A stretch of DNA of 47,094 nucleotides from Welwitschia mirabilis. Lineage: Eukaryota > Gnetophyta > Gnetopsida > Welwitschiales. Below the pieces are notes generated by a model, which saw only the letters and a program-made list of their open reading frames with translations, had not been told where the DNA came from and did no database searches. This document shows, in pieces, positions 11,150-21,240 of this stretch; position 1 is the stretch's first letter, and every line of letters starts with the position of its first letter. Both the position numbers and the translations under genes were made by a program. The stretch lies in contig JBOZIK010000001.1 of the NCBI GenBank assembly GCA_051453625.1, positions 72,284,184 through 72,331,277 on the forward strand, written 5' to 3'.

Positions 11150-11960
11150 GGTGTCCATTCCTATCTTAATTGTTTAACATAAAATCTACCTTTAAAAAAA
11201 TGAAAAAACCTATTAGGAAACCTTAATATAGACTTAATCATACCCTTAAGAGAGTTGTTAAAGATGAAAACATAAAATTAATGGATGCTAAAATCATTTA
11301 TATCATGCTTGATAGTAAGTGGATTAGCTTTTTAATGGTAGTTCCTAAGAAAGATGGAAAATAGAGGATGTGCATAGATTTTAGAAAACTAAATAAAGTA
11401 ACTAAAAAAGATCATTGTCATTTGCCTTTTCTTGATTAGATACTTGATAGGATTTAAGAACATGCATTTTATTGTTTTCTTAATGGATATGATGGTTACA
11501 ATCACATTTGTATTGCTAGTGAGGATCAAGCCAAAACTATTTTTACTTCATCTTTTGGTGCTTTTACTTTTTGATGCATTCCTTTTGGACTTTGTAATCC
11601 TCCTAATAATATTTAGTAAGCTATGATGGGTATTTTTTCTAATAAGTTAGAAGATTTAATTAAAATTTTTATAAATTACTTCTCTATTTATTCTAAAACT
11701 TTTGAAAAAATCTTAAAATGATTACAGAAAGTCTTTGATTGTTGCATTTCTAGTGGATTACATTTGAGTAGGGAAAAGATTTTATTTTTAGTTAAGAGTG
11801 GAATTGTTTTAGGTCACCATATTTCGAAAGAAGGAATTAGGATGAACTGTAAAAAAGTTAGAATTATTTAAAACCTAAATCCCCATATAAATATGAAATA
11901 GGTTAGATTTTTTCTTAGTTATTTTGGTTTTTATCATTAGTTTATTCATAATTATGTAAA
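11150..11960 (+). pseudogene. Reverse transcriptase remnant of the gypsy element
   Basis: Motifs in order: SKWISFLMVVPKKDGK, MCIDFRKLNK, KKDHCHLPF, AFYCFLNGYDGYNHI, KTIFTSSFGAF, CIPFGLCNPP, IFINYFSIYSKTF, LHLSREKILFLVKSGIVLGH and HISKEGIRM. These match the Athila/Tat RT in order and spacing. The catalytic box normally read as F-M-D-D-F-S-V is INYFS here, so both catalytic aspartates are gone. At least ten stops are scattered along the domain. It copied element RNA into cDNA when active; it is dead now. Confidence 0.88.
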
Positions 11961-12546
11961 TATTTATAAACCCCTTTACTCGTTACTAGAGAAAGAAGCT
12001 AAATCTGAATGAAATAAATCTTGTTATCTTACTTTTGATAAGCTTAAACATAAACTTTCTTATGCTCCTATTGTAATAGGACTTCATTGAGAAAATTATT
12101 TTGAATTGATGTGTGATGCAAGTAATTTTACCATGGATGGGGTACTTTATTAAAAATATGGAAATTATTTTAAAGTTATATCTTGCTATAGCAAATCTTT
12201 GTCTAGAACTCAAATAAATTACACTATTACAGAAAATGAAATGTTAGCCATAATCTTTTATCATGATACACTTAGACATTATGTTTTAGGCTTTTATATA
12301 AATGTTTATACTGATCATGCTACTTTTCATTACCTTATGACTAAGAACAATTCTAGTGCTATACTGATTAGATGGATCTTCCTTATGCAAGAATGTAATT
12401 TAACCATCATTGATAAAGCAGGAAAGCATAATTATGTTGCTGATCATTTGTCTCATCATTTTTCTCCTCTTGATGATTTTGTTATTGATGATTCTTTTCT
12501 AGATGAGCAACTTTTTGCTATATCTTCTACTCATCCTTCTTCCTAA
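11961..12546 (+). pseudogene. RNase H remnant of the gypsy element
   Basis: After RT the frame reads LLEKEAKSE, FELMCDASNFTMDGVLY, then the open piece 12199-12546 with SRTQINYTITENEMLAIIF, YTDHATFHYLM, LIRWIFLMQEC, and KHNYVADHLSHHF at the end. These are the RNase H motifs of Ty3/gypsy elements. The first Asp (CDAS), the Glu (ENEML) and TDHA are retained, so this is the best-preserved domain of the element. Stops lie upstream of it. Confidence 0.85.
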
Positions 12547-12719
12547 TATGTGAATATTGTTAATCTCCTTATTATCATAAAAACATCATAACATTAGAAC
12601 TATAATCAAACAAATCATTTATTCATAGTATAGTTAACTATGAGTGGATAGAGCCACATTTGTATCGTAGGTGTAAAGATCAAATTATGTAAAAATATGT
12701 GTCTAATTAGGATAAATTT

Positions 12720-13800
12720 GATATCCTTTATCTTTGTCATGGTGGTATTTGTAGAGTCATTTTAGTGGACTAAAAACAACTATGAAAATTCTTCACTCTA
12801 GGTTTTATTAGCCTACTTATTTTTAGGATTCTTTTAATTTTGCTAGAAGTGTGATTCTTATCAGTGTTTTGGTAGCCTTATTTGTGCTTAAGAGATGCTC
12901 ATTAAATCCATTCTTAAATGTGAACTTTTTGATTATTGGGGTACTAATTTCATAGGTCCTATTTACCTACTTTATGATGATAAACATTACGTTTTAATGG
13001 CTATAGATTATGTTACTAAATGGATTGAAGCTATTTCTACTTTTTTGAATGATGCCCAAACTATTTGTACTTTTCTTAGAACTTATATTTTTCAATGATT
13101 TAGTTTTTCTAGGATTATAATTAGTGATCAAAGAAATAATTTTATAAATCAAATCTTTAGAAAACTTCTTTGATCCATTGGAATACAACATAGAGTGGCT
13201 TTTGCTTATCATCCTTAGATCAATGGTCAAGCTAAAATGTAAACAAAGAAATTAAAAAAATGTTACAAAAACTTATCTCTGTTAATAAGAAATCTTAGGC
13301 TTGTAAGCTTAATGATGTTCTTTAGGCTTACTGTACTAATTGATGTAATTCTCTAGGTTTTTTACATTATGAACTTATGTATGGAAAAGTTTGTGTTTTA
13401 CCTATTGATGTGTGTTATAACTCTTGTCGTGCTTCTTATCAACTTAATCTTATGGATGTTCATGGAAACCTTAAACATAAATTAGCCCAATTAGACCACC
13501 TCGATAAAAAAACATACTTGTGCTATACATTATCAATTAATCCACAAAGCCTAAGCTAAGTCCAAACATGATAGAAAGTTACTTTATAAAAAGTTTAAAC
13601 TTGGTCAAATTGTCCTTTTATATAAAACTAGAGTACATATTTTGAATAACAAGTTGACCTCTAAATGATCAGGTCCTTATCTTATAAAGAGAGTGCATTC
13701 TAATGGCTCTATTGAGATTTATGACTTAGAGACCAAGAAGATTTAGAAAGTTAATAGACAATGGTTGAACATATATAAAAGATTTTTTAATGCAGCCATG
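12720..13800 (+). pseudogene. Integrase remnant, copy A
   Basis: A degraded H2C2 zinc finger lies around 12730-12870 (MKILHSRFY, CDSYQCF-like). The catalytic core follows: FDYWGTNFIGPIYLL, YVLMAIDYVTKWIEAI (first Asp in AIDY), RIIISDQRNNF (second Asp retained, following residues changed) and HRVAFAYHP. The C-terminal part reads LNNKLTSK, GPYLIKRVHSNGSIEIYDLE and VNRQWLNIYK, close to the KWSGPF and VNGQRLKHY motifs of Athila/Tat elements. Stops interrupt it. It is followed at 14364 by a second copy. Confidence 0.85.
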
Positions 13801-14181
13801 AACATGGTAAAAGCACTTGTTTTCGAGGTTTTTCTCAATGAGAACAACTTTTACTCTGTCATTGTCTGAATTTTTTTTAGCTTATTCCTTTGGTGGATGT
13901 TATGATATTACTTGAACATTTGTTAAACTTAACTTATATGTTACTTTATGAAGTTTTCATGATTAGTATTCGTACTTGGGCATTTTACAGTGATAAGATT
14001 GAATTCACCCAATCTTGAGACATTCCTATGTCTAGAACTTCACTTTGAAGAAAGATATCTTAGTTCTTGTGTTTTTTTCCCCAATGGTATAAGGTCTTTG
14101 GTTATTTAGGAGTGTTTTCTTTTGTCTTTCATCTTACTTATTTACTTTTATCTTTTTCAGTGTGTGATCATATGGGAATTT

Positions 14182-14184
<3 letters not shown>

Positions 14185-14248
<64 letters not shown>
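14185..14248 (+). repeat. (GA)32 microsatellite
   Basis: Sixty-four bases of uninterrupted GA lie just upstream of a 100-N gap. The corresponding place in the second tandem unit (about 15890-15950) is an A-run followed by impure GA-rich sequence, so the array grew from an older purine-rich tract in this copy. Confidence 0.98.
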
Positions 14249-14251
<3 letters not shown>

Positions 14252-14263
14252 AATAAAGACCAT

Positions 14264-14363
14264 NNNNNNNNNNNNNNNNNNNNNNNNNNNNNNNNNNNNN
14301 NNNNNNNNNNNNNNNNNNNNNNNNNNNNNNNNNNNNNNNNNNNNNNNNNNNNNNNNNNNNNNN
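14264..14363. other. Assembly gap, 100 N
   Basis: Exactly 100 N, a common placeholder for unknown length. It lies between the microsatellite and the second integrase copy, so sequence of any length may be missing here. Confidence 0.95.
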
Positions 14364-15350
14364 GTGGATATAAGGCAACTATGAAAATTCTTCATTTTGG
14401 TTTTTATTGGCCTACTTTTTTTCAAGATTCTTTTGATTTTGCTTGAAGGTGTAATTCTTATCAGCTTTATAGTATCCTTATTCATGCTCAGGAAATGTTC
14501 CTTAGACTTATTCTTTAATATAAACCTTTTAATTATTAGGGTATTGATTTTATGGATCCTATTTACCAACCTTCTCATAATAAACATTACATTTTAATGG
14601 CTATAGATTATGCGACTAAATTGGTTGAAGTTATTCCTACTTCTTAAATGATGATCGAACTATTTGTCATTTAATTAGAACTCATATTTTTCAGATATTT
14701 GGTTTTTCTAGGATTATCATTAGTGATTAAGAAACTTATTTTATTAATCAGCTTATTAGAAAACTTCTTTTATTTATTGGAATAGAATATAGAGTAGCTT
14801 ATGCTTATCATCCAGACTAATGGACAATCTAAGAATGCAAATAGAGAAATTAAAAAAATTGTTATGAAAACTTGTCATTCTTAATAAGAAATCTTGGGAT
14901 CCTAAGCTTAACAATGTTCTTTAGGCTTTTTCACCTTATAAACTTATGTATAGAAAAGTTTATGTTTTTCATGTTGATATGTGCTATAACACTTATCATG
15001 CTTATTATCAACTTAATCTTGTAGACATTCATGAAAATCTTAAACATAGTTTAGCTCAAATAGACCAACTTGATAAAAACTAAACTTATGTTGTACATCA
15101 TCAATTAATTCATAAATTCCAAGCAAAGTTCGAACATGATAAAAAGATACTTCATAAAAAGTTTGAAACAGGTCAAATTATTCTTTGATATAATACTAGA
15201 GTATATATTTTGAATAACAAGTTGATTTCTAAATGGTTAGATCCTTATCTTGTATAGAGAGTGCATTTTAATGGCTCTATTAATACTTTATATTTAGAGA
15301 CTAAGGAGATTTAGAAAGTTAATGGATAATAGTTAAAATTATATAAAGAA
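14364..15350 (+). pseudogene. Integrase remnant, copy B
   Basis: Begins inside integrase with the H2C2 region MKILHFGFYWPTFFQDSF, better preserved than in copy A. It continues with MAIDYATKLVEVI, RIIISD (second Asp present) and AYAYHPD, and the C-terminal LNNKLISKW...DPYLV and VHFNGSIN. Several stops and one-base shifts are present. No gag, protease or RT is seen just upstream; whatever preceded it is in the gap or was never duplicated. Confidence 0.8.
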
Positions 15351-15629
15351 TCTTTGATGCAACTATGAACAGGGTAGAAGTACTTGTTTTGGAGGTACCC
15401 CTCAATAGAGATAATTTCCATTCTATCATTGTTTGAGTTCTTTCTTGATTTAGTCTTTTGATGGATGTTATGATATCACTTAATCATCTTTTAAGCTTGA
15501 CTTATATGTTTCTTTATGAAGTTTTCCATGACTAGTATTCATACTTGGCTATTTTATAATGGTAAAATTAGATTCACCTAATATTGAGATATTCCCATGT
15601 CTATGAACTTCACTTTGAAGGAACATGTC

Positions 15630-15990
15630 TTAGTTCTTATGCTTTTTTTCAATGGTGTAAGATTTTTGATTATTTTAAAGTGTTCTTTTCTGTCTTTTAT
15701 CTCACTTATTCACCTTCATCTTGAAAGAAAAAAAAGAAATAATGATCATAATCTATTATATTTTATGCTTATTTTCTAATAATATAAGGTTTTTGGATAT
15801 TCGGAAGTGTTCTTTTTTATCTTTTATCTTACTGACTTACTTTGTCTTTTTGAGTGTGTGATCATATGGGATTTAAAAAAAAAAAAAAAGAAGAATAATA
15901 GAAAAGAAGAGAAAGATAGAGAAAGAGAGAGAGAGGAAAAACAAAAAGAAATAATGATCATAATCTATTATATTTTATGCTTAAAGAAAA
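15630..15990 (+). repeat. Short local duplications at the end of tandem unit B
   Basis: A segment containing GAAATAATGATCATAATC and TATTATATTTTATGCTTA occurs at about 15736-15770 and 15946-15981. A preceding segment (TAAG(G/A)TTTTTG..., about 80 bp) occurs at about 15655-15730 and again at 15780-15870, and also in unit A at about 14090-14170. This is a local duplication of about 130-210 bp in unit B only. Confidence 0.7.
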
Positions 15991-18360
15991 ATACATGTTC
16001 ACCATGATGTTTTACCATACTGAGGTAATTTTTTCTAAGAGGAAGCTTTGGTAGTGTTGATAGCTATGAAAACTCCACTGGGGGATCAGTTGACCATGCT
16101 TCATGTGTTCTTACTTCTCTGAATATGGTTGTGCTTCCCTTATCATGGATATAGTTGTAATAAACTTTAAGCCTATAGAGTCAATGGTGTTCTGGTGTTA
16201 TCAGAGGCATTACTTATTTTCTAAACTCTTAGTACCTTCACATGGTTATTTCACTTTTAAGAATTTAGGTATGTTTATAAGATGTAAATAGACAAGTTCA
16301 TTTTTGAGTATCTTTTGATCTTATCATTTATCATTCTAAGAACTTGAGTTTTAGTATCACCATAATCAAGACCTTTTTATGTTAAATTTTATGGAGTTTA
16401 TACATTTTGTCATGCAATTTTACTTAGGTGGCTTTATGATGTCTTCCTTGAAAGTTTGTTAGGTTAGAATTTAGGATAGGCGGGTAATCTTATCTTTGTT
16501 CCTTGTGTCTATTTTCATTCTAATTTTCTTTGGTTTTATAGTTTGTTATTTCAAAGTTATTTCCACATTTTCTCATTGTTACATAGGACCTTATTATTTA
16601 GTAGTTTCCTTGTTATTTATTCATGTTTATTTATTTTTAGTTAGCATTTGCATTTATTAGAACATCTTTTTATTTCATCATTTTTATGTGATTCCTTATA
16701 CTTTTTGGAGTTTTCTTATTTCTATTATTTTACTTTTTAGTTAGAACACATTATTCAGTTTTCATTGTTAGGNNNNNNNNNNNNNNNNNNNNNNNNNNNN
16801 NNNNNNNNNNNNNNNNNNNNNNNNNNNNNNNNNNNNNNNNNNNNNNNNNNNNNNNNNNNNNNNNNNNNNNNNNNNNNNNNNNNNNNNNNNNNNNNNNNNN
16901 NNNNNNNNNNNNNNNNNNNNNNNNNNNNNNNNNNNNNNNNNNNNNNNNNNNNNNNNNNNNNNNNNNNNNNNNNNNNNNNNNNNNNNNNNNNNNNNNNNNN
17001 NNNNNNNNNNNNNNNNNNNNNNNNNNNNNNNNNNNNNNNNNNNNNNNNNNNNNNNNNNNNNNNNNNNNNNNNNNNNNNNNNNNNNNNNNNNNNNNNNNNN
17101 NNNNNNNNNNNNNNNNNNNNNNNNNNNNNNNNNNNNNNNNNNNNNNNNNNNNNNNNNNNNNNNNNNNNNNNNNNNNNNNNNNNNNNNNNNNNNNNNNNNN
17201 NNNNNNNNNNNNNNNNNNNNNNNNNNNNNNNNNNNNNNNNNNNNNNNNNNNNNNNNNNNNNNNNNNNNNNNNNNNNNNNNNNNNNNNNNNNNNNNNNNNN
17301 NNNNNNNNNNNNNNNNNNNNNNNNNNNNNNNNNNNNNNNNNNNNNNNNNNNNNNNNNNNNNNNNNNNNNNNNNNNNNNNNNNNNNNNNNNNNNNNNNNNN
17401 NNNNNNNNNNNNNNNNNNNNNNNNNNNNNNNNNNNNNNNNNNNNNNNNNNNNNNNNNCTGAGTTTTCTAATAAAATTTGATACTTTGATTATTATATCTG
17501 AGCCTAATTTTCTTGTCTAACATCTTTCTTTTTGAAAAAAATTTTGGTGTCTTGTTATCCATCTAGTAGTCTAAATAATACTCAATGGATGACAGTCTGA
17601 TTTTTTTGAGAGTTGTCCTAAGACTCCAAACAATACTACTGGATGAAAGTGTGATAAAACAATGACCCAAACCATTTTTTCTCATTTTTATTTATTTCTT
17701 CATCATTTTCACCCATTCCTTTAAGAGACAATAACCCCTATGGACCTTGCTAGCATTTTGGATCTTATCCTGCTTGATTTCATGTTTAGATTTCAGAGTT
17801 TTAGTCAAATTTATGAAAATGAGGAATGTTTTTCTCCTCCTATTATTTTTTGATTTTTTCCTCCTATTTTGTGACCTTTCGATGTGTAGTTTTCATGTAT
17901 TTTTATTATTTTTTCGCACTCTTTAATTTGAAACTTATGGATTTGAATTTTACCTTGTATTTTGCAAGTTATGATCAGTTGTGTGTTTTACAAGAAAATT
18001 TTAACTTTCCATCTTTTACACTCAATTTCTTATAACTTGTAGGTCAAAACGTAGTGGTCCTTTTGGAAAATTAATCAGTTTGATATGTTCTAAAATTCTA
18101 GTATATTAGATTTTTCATTTAAGCACTTCAAATTTTTACCATATGTGGGGCTCATTTAAAAACTACTTTCTCATTTTTTGCATGTTTTGCATTTTTTTCT
18201 CCTATTTCTAGCTGATTTGGAATATACTAACATTTTTAAGATGGAATGATGTATTCTTATCATTTTTTTTTTGTATTTTTTTCATTTTGGGGGTTATTAT
18301 TATGCATCCATTTGATGTATTTGATGTATCTACCCATTCTCACATGATGCTTTTTATGTA
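15991..18360 (+). mobile_element. Spacer of the gypsy element between integrase and the 3' ORF
   Basis: T-rich non-coding DNA with a 685-N gap at 16773-17457. No motif is recognised. A purine-rich CACTGGGGGATCAG lies at about 16077-16090. Athila/Tat elements normally have long non-coding or weakly coding sequence here. Confidence 0.5.
16773..17457. other. Assembly gap, 685 N
   Basis: A run of N of non-round length, so probably an estimated gap. The long open frame that could be drawn through it is an artefact. Confidence 0.95.
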
Positions 18361-19470
18361 TTTTTGATTTAGTAGGCCTCATATGTGTAGATCTAGATAG
18401 ACTGAGATAGAGGACAAAGCTATAGAGTAGGAGATGAGCCTATTAATACTACTAAAGGTAGAGCATGCAGAGTTAGCACATCCTCCACCTCGACACAGAT
18501 GATTCTTGATGATTCAAATAGCTAGTATCTATGTGGAGGGATACTTTGAAGATTCCATGAGCCAGATAGAGCTTGAGGTTGATGAGAGGCTCATGGATCT
18601 CTAGATCTATTGGATTACAAATGCGCATGGGTTATATTATGTCTCAGAGATGTGGGAGTTCTATGAAACCATGCATATAGAGCATTGACTAGATTCGCGT
18701 GGTCAGTTGGTTGATATGATTATAGCTTATATTCATAATCATGAGATTTCTATCCTCCCATCTCACATCACAGTAGTTACACATCTTTATGGGCTTGGAA
18801 GTCTTTATATTCATTCATCCAAAGGGACTGAGAAGCGCGATGCATATGGTACCACATTAGATATTTCAACAGTCTTAATGATGAATAGATGGGAATTTAT
18901 AGTCATATAGTTAACCCCACATATAAAGTACTTCATAAAGACCTAATTTACAATATTAGTCCATCATTTAATGATAGTTATACCATGGTCACCCATTTAT
19001 AGATACTGTTAGCTTTCAGGCAGGGAAAGCAGATGGACTTACCTACCTTCATTTAGAGGAGACTCAGATCCATGGTTGAGGCATGACAATTATAGAGTTT
19101 GGATTACCCATTCCTCCTCTTAGCTCTATTTAAATGATTTGGGATATCAAATCCCATAGACAAGTAGAACCTATCTCATATCTAGACTTTTACTCACTAT
19201 TTGAATATATGGATATATAGGTACTAAGAGAGGTAGAACGATCTTAAGTACAAAGACATGTGATTAGTGTTACTCTTAAGTAGATATAGGCTATTCTAGC
19301 AAAGACCACTGAGACCATAAGAGGTTTCATGGACCGAGGTATTCAGACATTAGGCCAGAGGATCCAAGTTATAGATTATGGAACTCAAACATTAGAATAG
19401 AGAATCCTGACAGTTTAAAGAAGAGTCTAGCACTCTGAGGACTAGATTCTTAATGTGCATTAGTGTGTTT
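18360..19470 (+). pseudogene. Possible 3' ORF (envelope-position ORF) of the gypsy element, decayed
   Basis: This stretch is richer in G and C than its surroundings and has longer quasi-open frames. It reads EMWEFYETMHIEH, DSRGQLVDMIIAYIHNHEIS, then the open piece 18707-18910 with HITVVTHLYGLGSL and KRDAYGTTLDIST. Later frames give FRQGKQMDLPTF and RGFMDRGIQTLGQRIQVI. The W-EFY...RG-x-x-V pattern resembles the plant transposon protein domain often found in or near Athila-type elements, and the position between pol and the 3' LTR fits. No membrane segment or fusion peptide is seen. The function is unknown and the family match is tentative. Confidence 0.4.
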
Positions 19471-19570
19471 TTTCCATTTAGTAGAGTCTAATAGTAGACA
19501 TCCTAGAGGTTGTACATGTCCAAAATCAGGAGATGATTTATTCTATTTCTACATCCTTAGACCTCCATTT

Positions 19571-19670
19571 NNNNNNNNNNNNNNNNNNNNNNNNNNNNNN
19601 NNNNNNNNNNNNNNNNNNNNNNNNNNNNNNNNNNNNNNNNNNNNNNNNNNNNNNNNNNNNNNNNNNNNNN
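19571..19670. other. Assembly gap, 100 N
   Basis: Exactly 100 N, so the true length is unknown. It lies at the end of the 3' ORF region. Confidence 0.95.
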
Positions 19671-20449
19671 CGTTGCTGATCTTGAGCATTCTCCCTCTTC
19701 TTCTCCTACACCTAAGCTAACTTCTTAAATAAAGTTCATAAGGTGACAATAAAAGGAGTTATTTTGTCATATTTTGTATCTCCCCTTCTATGTATTTTTT
19801 TACTAAAACTCATTATTTATATACACATCATTTTTTAGTTCAACATGCTGTATCTTTTTATCATATTTTCATGATTATCTTCATTTTTCATATGTTACAT
19901 AAGGACTAATTTAATTTGGATGATATTTTATTCATTACTATATAATTCAATGGGGGTCTTTTAATTATAAAATAATTATTTTATCTAAACAATTTCTATT
20001 AGTAACCCAGAAGATGGTATGATTGGTCTTTAAATCAGATGAAATGTTTAGTTTTCTAATTTTTCATGATTGAGTTTGTAGCTCTAAGATTTTTGATAAT
20101 TTTTGTAAGATAATTTCTTTAGTATCTTAGCTATTTTTATTTTTAAATAAGTTGGCTTGTAATTATGATTTACCACCTAGTTTTATTAGAGATTGACAAG
20201 ACTAAGTGGAAGGATATGTTGCACTATCAACTTGCATATATTTGATAGGATATTTTGAGTAGTTTTATAGGATATTAGATATGTTTATGCTATATTTTCA
20301 TGATAATGGAGAGCTTAGATGAAAGATATAAAAACACGCAATCTCCATAACATTTCATAGGATTTGGAGTAGTTTTTAATACTTCTTATTTTTGAGATAA
20401 ATTTTTTTACAAATATTAAGGCTGATGCATTAGATAAACACTTGTAAAT
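19671..20449 (+). mobile_element. Region between the 3' ORF and the recognisable 3' LTR
   Basis: AT-rich and non-coding. The LTR start and polypurine tract of the gypsy element should lie here or just after. Candidates are the purine-rich GGTGACAATAAAAGGAG at about 19741 and AAGTGGAAGGA at about 20202. Neither can be confirmed, because the 5' LTR lacks its U3 part. Confidence 0.35.
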
Positions 20450-21240
20450 GCCTATCATTTAGCTCATCGTCTAGATGATAGTATGAATGATAGAACATTA
20501 AAGTGAATAAGAACACTAGCTATGATCAATTTGATAGATGATATGAATTATCTATGAGGTGGCATCATCTTCTATATCATCTAGATGATCATTAGGATGT
20601 CATATGTTGTAACATCCCAGTGAACATTCACCTAACTCTTGCCATTTATTTATGTATCTCTCACATGGTTTAATAGGGTTATGCTTGTACCTGTTTGTCT
20701 GTCTTGTTGTTTATGTATTCATTATTAGTAATTATCAATCCCATCTTGAACTTTGTATTATTTTTTCTTGCATTAAAAATTCTCATGATAGGATATTGAA
20801 GGGATGAAAATCCATTCTTAGTAGTTGTAGAGAGATGTCTTCCTTGGTGTTGGGCTATGCTTTCTCCATTGAGGTGCGACTACTTTGTAACACATATGTA
20901 GTTTGATTAATACAAAGACTTTTTTTCCATTTTCTATGTTTGTTATTACTATAGTTTATGTTTCTTCTAATTTAGTGATAGTTTCTTGAGTGATATAGGT
21001 TATAAGAGCAAACTTTACCAAGGTTGAGCATTGTTAGTTTAGGTGCATTGCTATTTTTCTTTTCTAGATTAACTTTGCATAAGTGGGTTGCATTGTACTT
21101 TTTTGCATTATGATTTATTTCTGTTGCTAGGATGCATAAGTATTTCTTTCTGAAATCAACTCTCTTTCTTCTAGCCTAGGCCTTCGATGGATTATAACAT
21201 TTGGATCAATTCCATCTATATTAGTGTGTTGTGTTGTGCA
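20450..21240 (+). mobile_element. Gypsy 3' LTR
   Basis: From about 20820 to 21240 it matches the truncated 5' LTR (7275-7715). From 20450 to 20820 it matches the minus-strand LTR at 44.67-45.6 kb: a CTAGATGATAGTAT motif, then about 100 bp later GTGGCATCATC and ATGTCAT in the same order and spacing. It ends GTGTTGTGTTGTGCA at 21240. The following sequence is not shared with the leader, so it is flank. The true start may lie further left. Confidence 0.7.
20466..20589. repeat. Palindromic motif ATCATCTAGATGAT, two copies in the 3' LTR
   Basis: ATCATCTAGATGAT at 20576-20589 is a perfect 14-bp palindrome. ATCGTCTAGATGAT at 20466-20479 differs at one base. Related forms occur in the minus-strand LTR at 45456-45469 and 45564-45577, and just beyond it at about 45997-46010. 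Recurrence in U3-like sequence suggests a regulatory or structural role, not proven. Confidence 0.6.

Larger units (their letters stand above)
12768..15990 (+). repeat. Tandem duplication: integrase plus downstream sequence, units at about 12768-14262 and 14375-15990
   Basis: Both units start in the H2C2 region (ACTATGAAAATTCTTCA) and run through integrase, the GPY/F-like segment, and a shared non-coding tail containing TATGTT, GAACTTCACTTTGAAG and GTGTGTGATCATATGGGA. The two copies have many substitutions against each other, so the duplication is old or the copies come from two different elements. The junction is obscured by a GA microsatellite and a 100-N gap. Confidence 0.75.
7275..21240 (+). 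mobile_element. Ty3/gypsy element, Athila/Tat type, decayed
   Basis: The order is LTR, leader, gag, protease, RT, RNase H, integrase, duplicated integrase, spacer, possible 3' ORF, LTR. This order and the long region between integrase and the 3' LTR are typical of Athila/Tat elements. Every coding domain has in-frame stops and several catalytic residues are changed. The apparent length of about 14 kb includes three N gaps (100, 685 and 100 bases) and a tandem duplication of about 1.6 kb. Confidence 0.8.

Noticed and set aside
14157-14587. Open frames rich in RE or LS repeats across the microsatellite
   Set aside because: They are translations of the (GA)n array and the N run, not proteins.
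16765-17520. 251-codon open frame
   Set aside because: Almost entirely N; an artefact of the gap.
18707-18910. A free-standing small host gene
   Set aside because: The same frame continues upstream through a stop with related sequence, and it lies between pol and the 3' LTR of the gypsy element, so an element ORF remnant is more likely.
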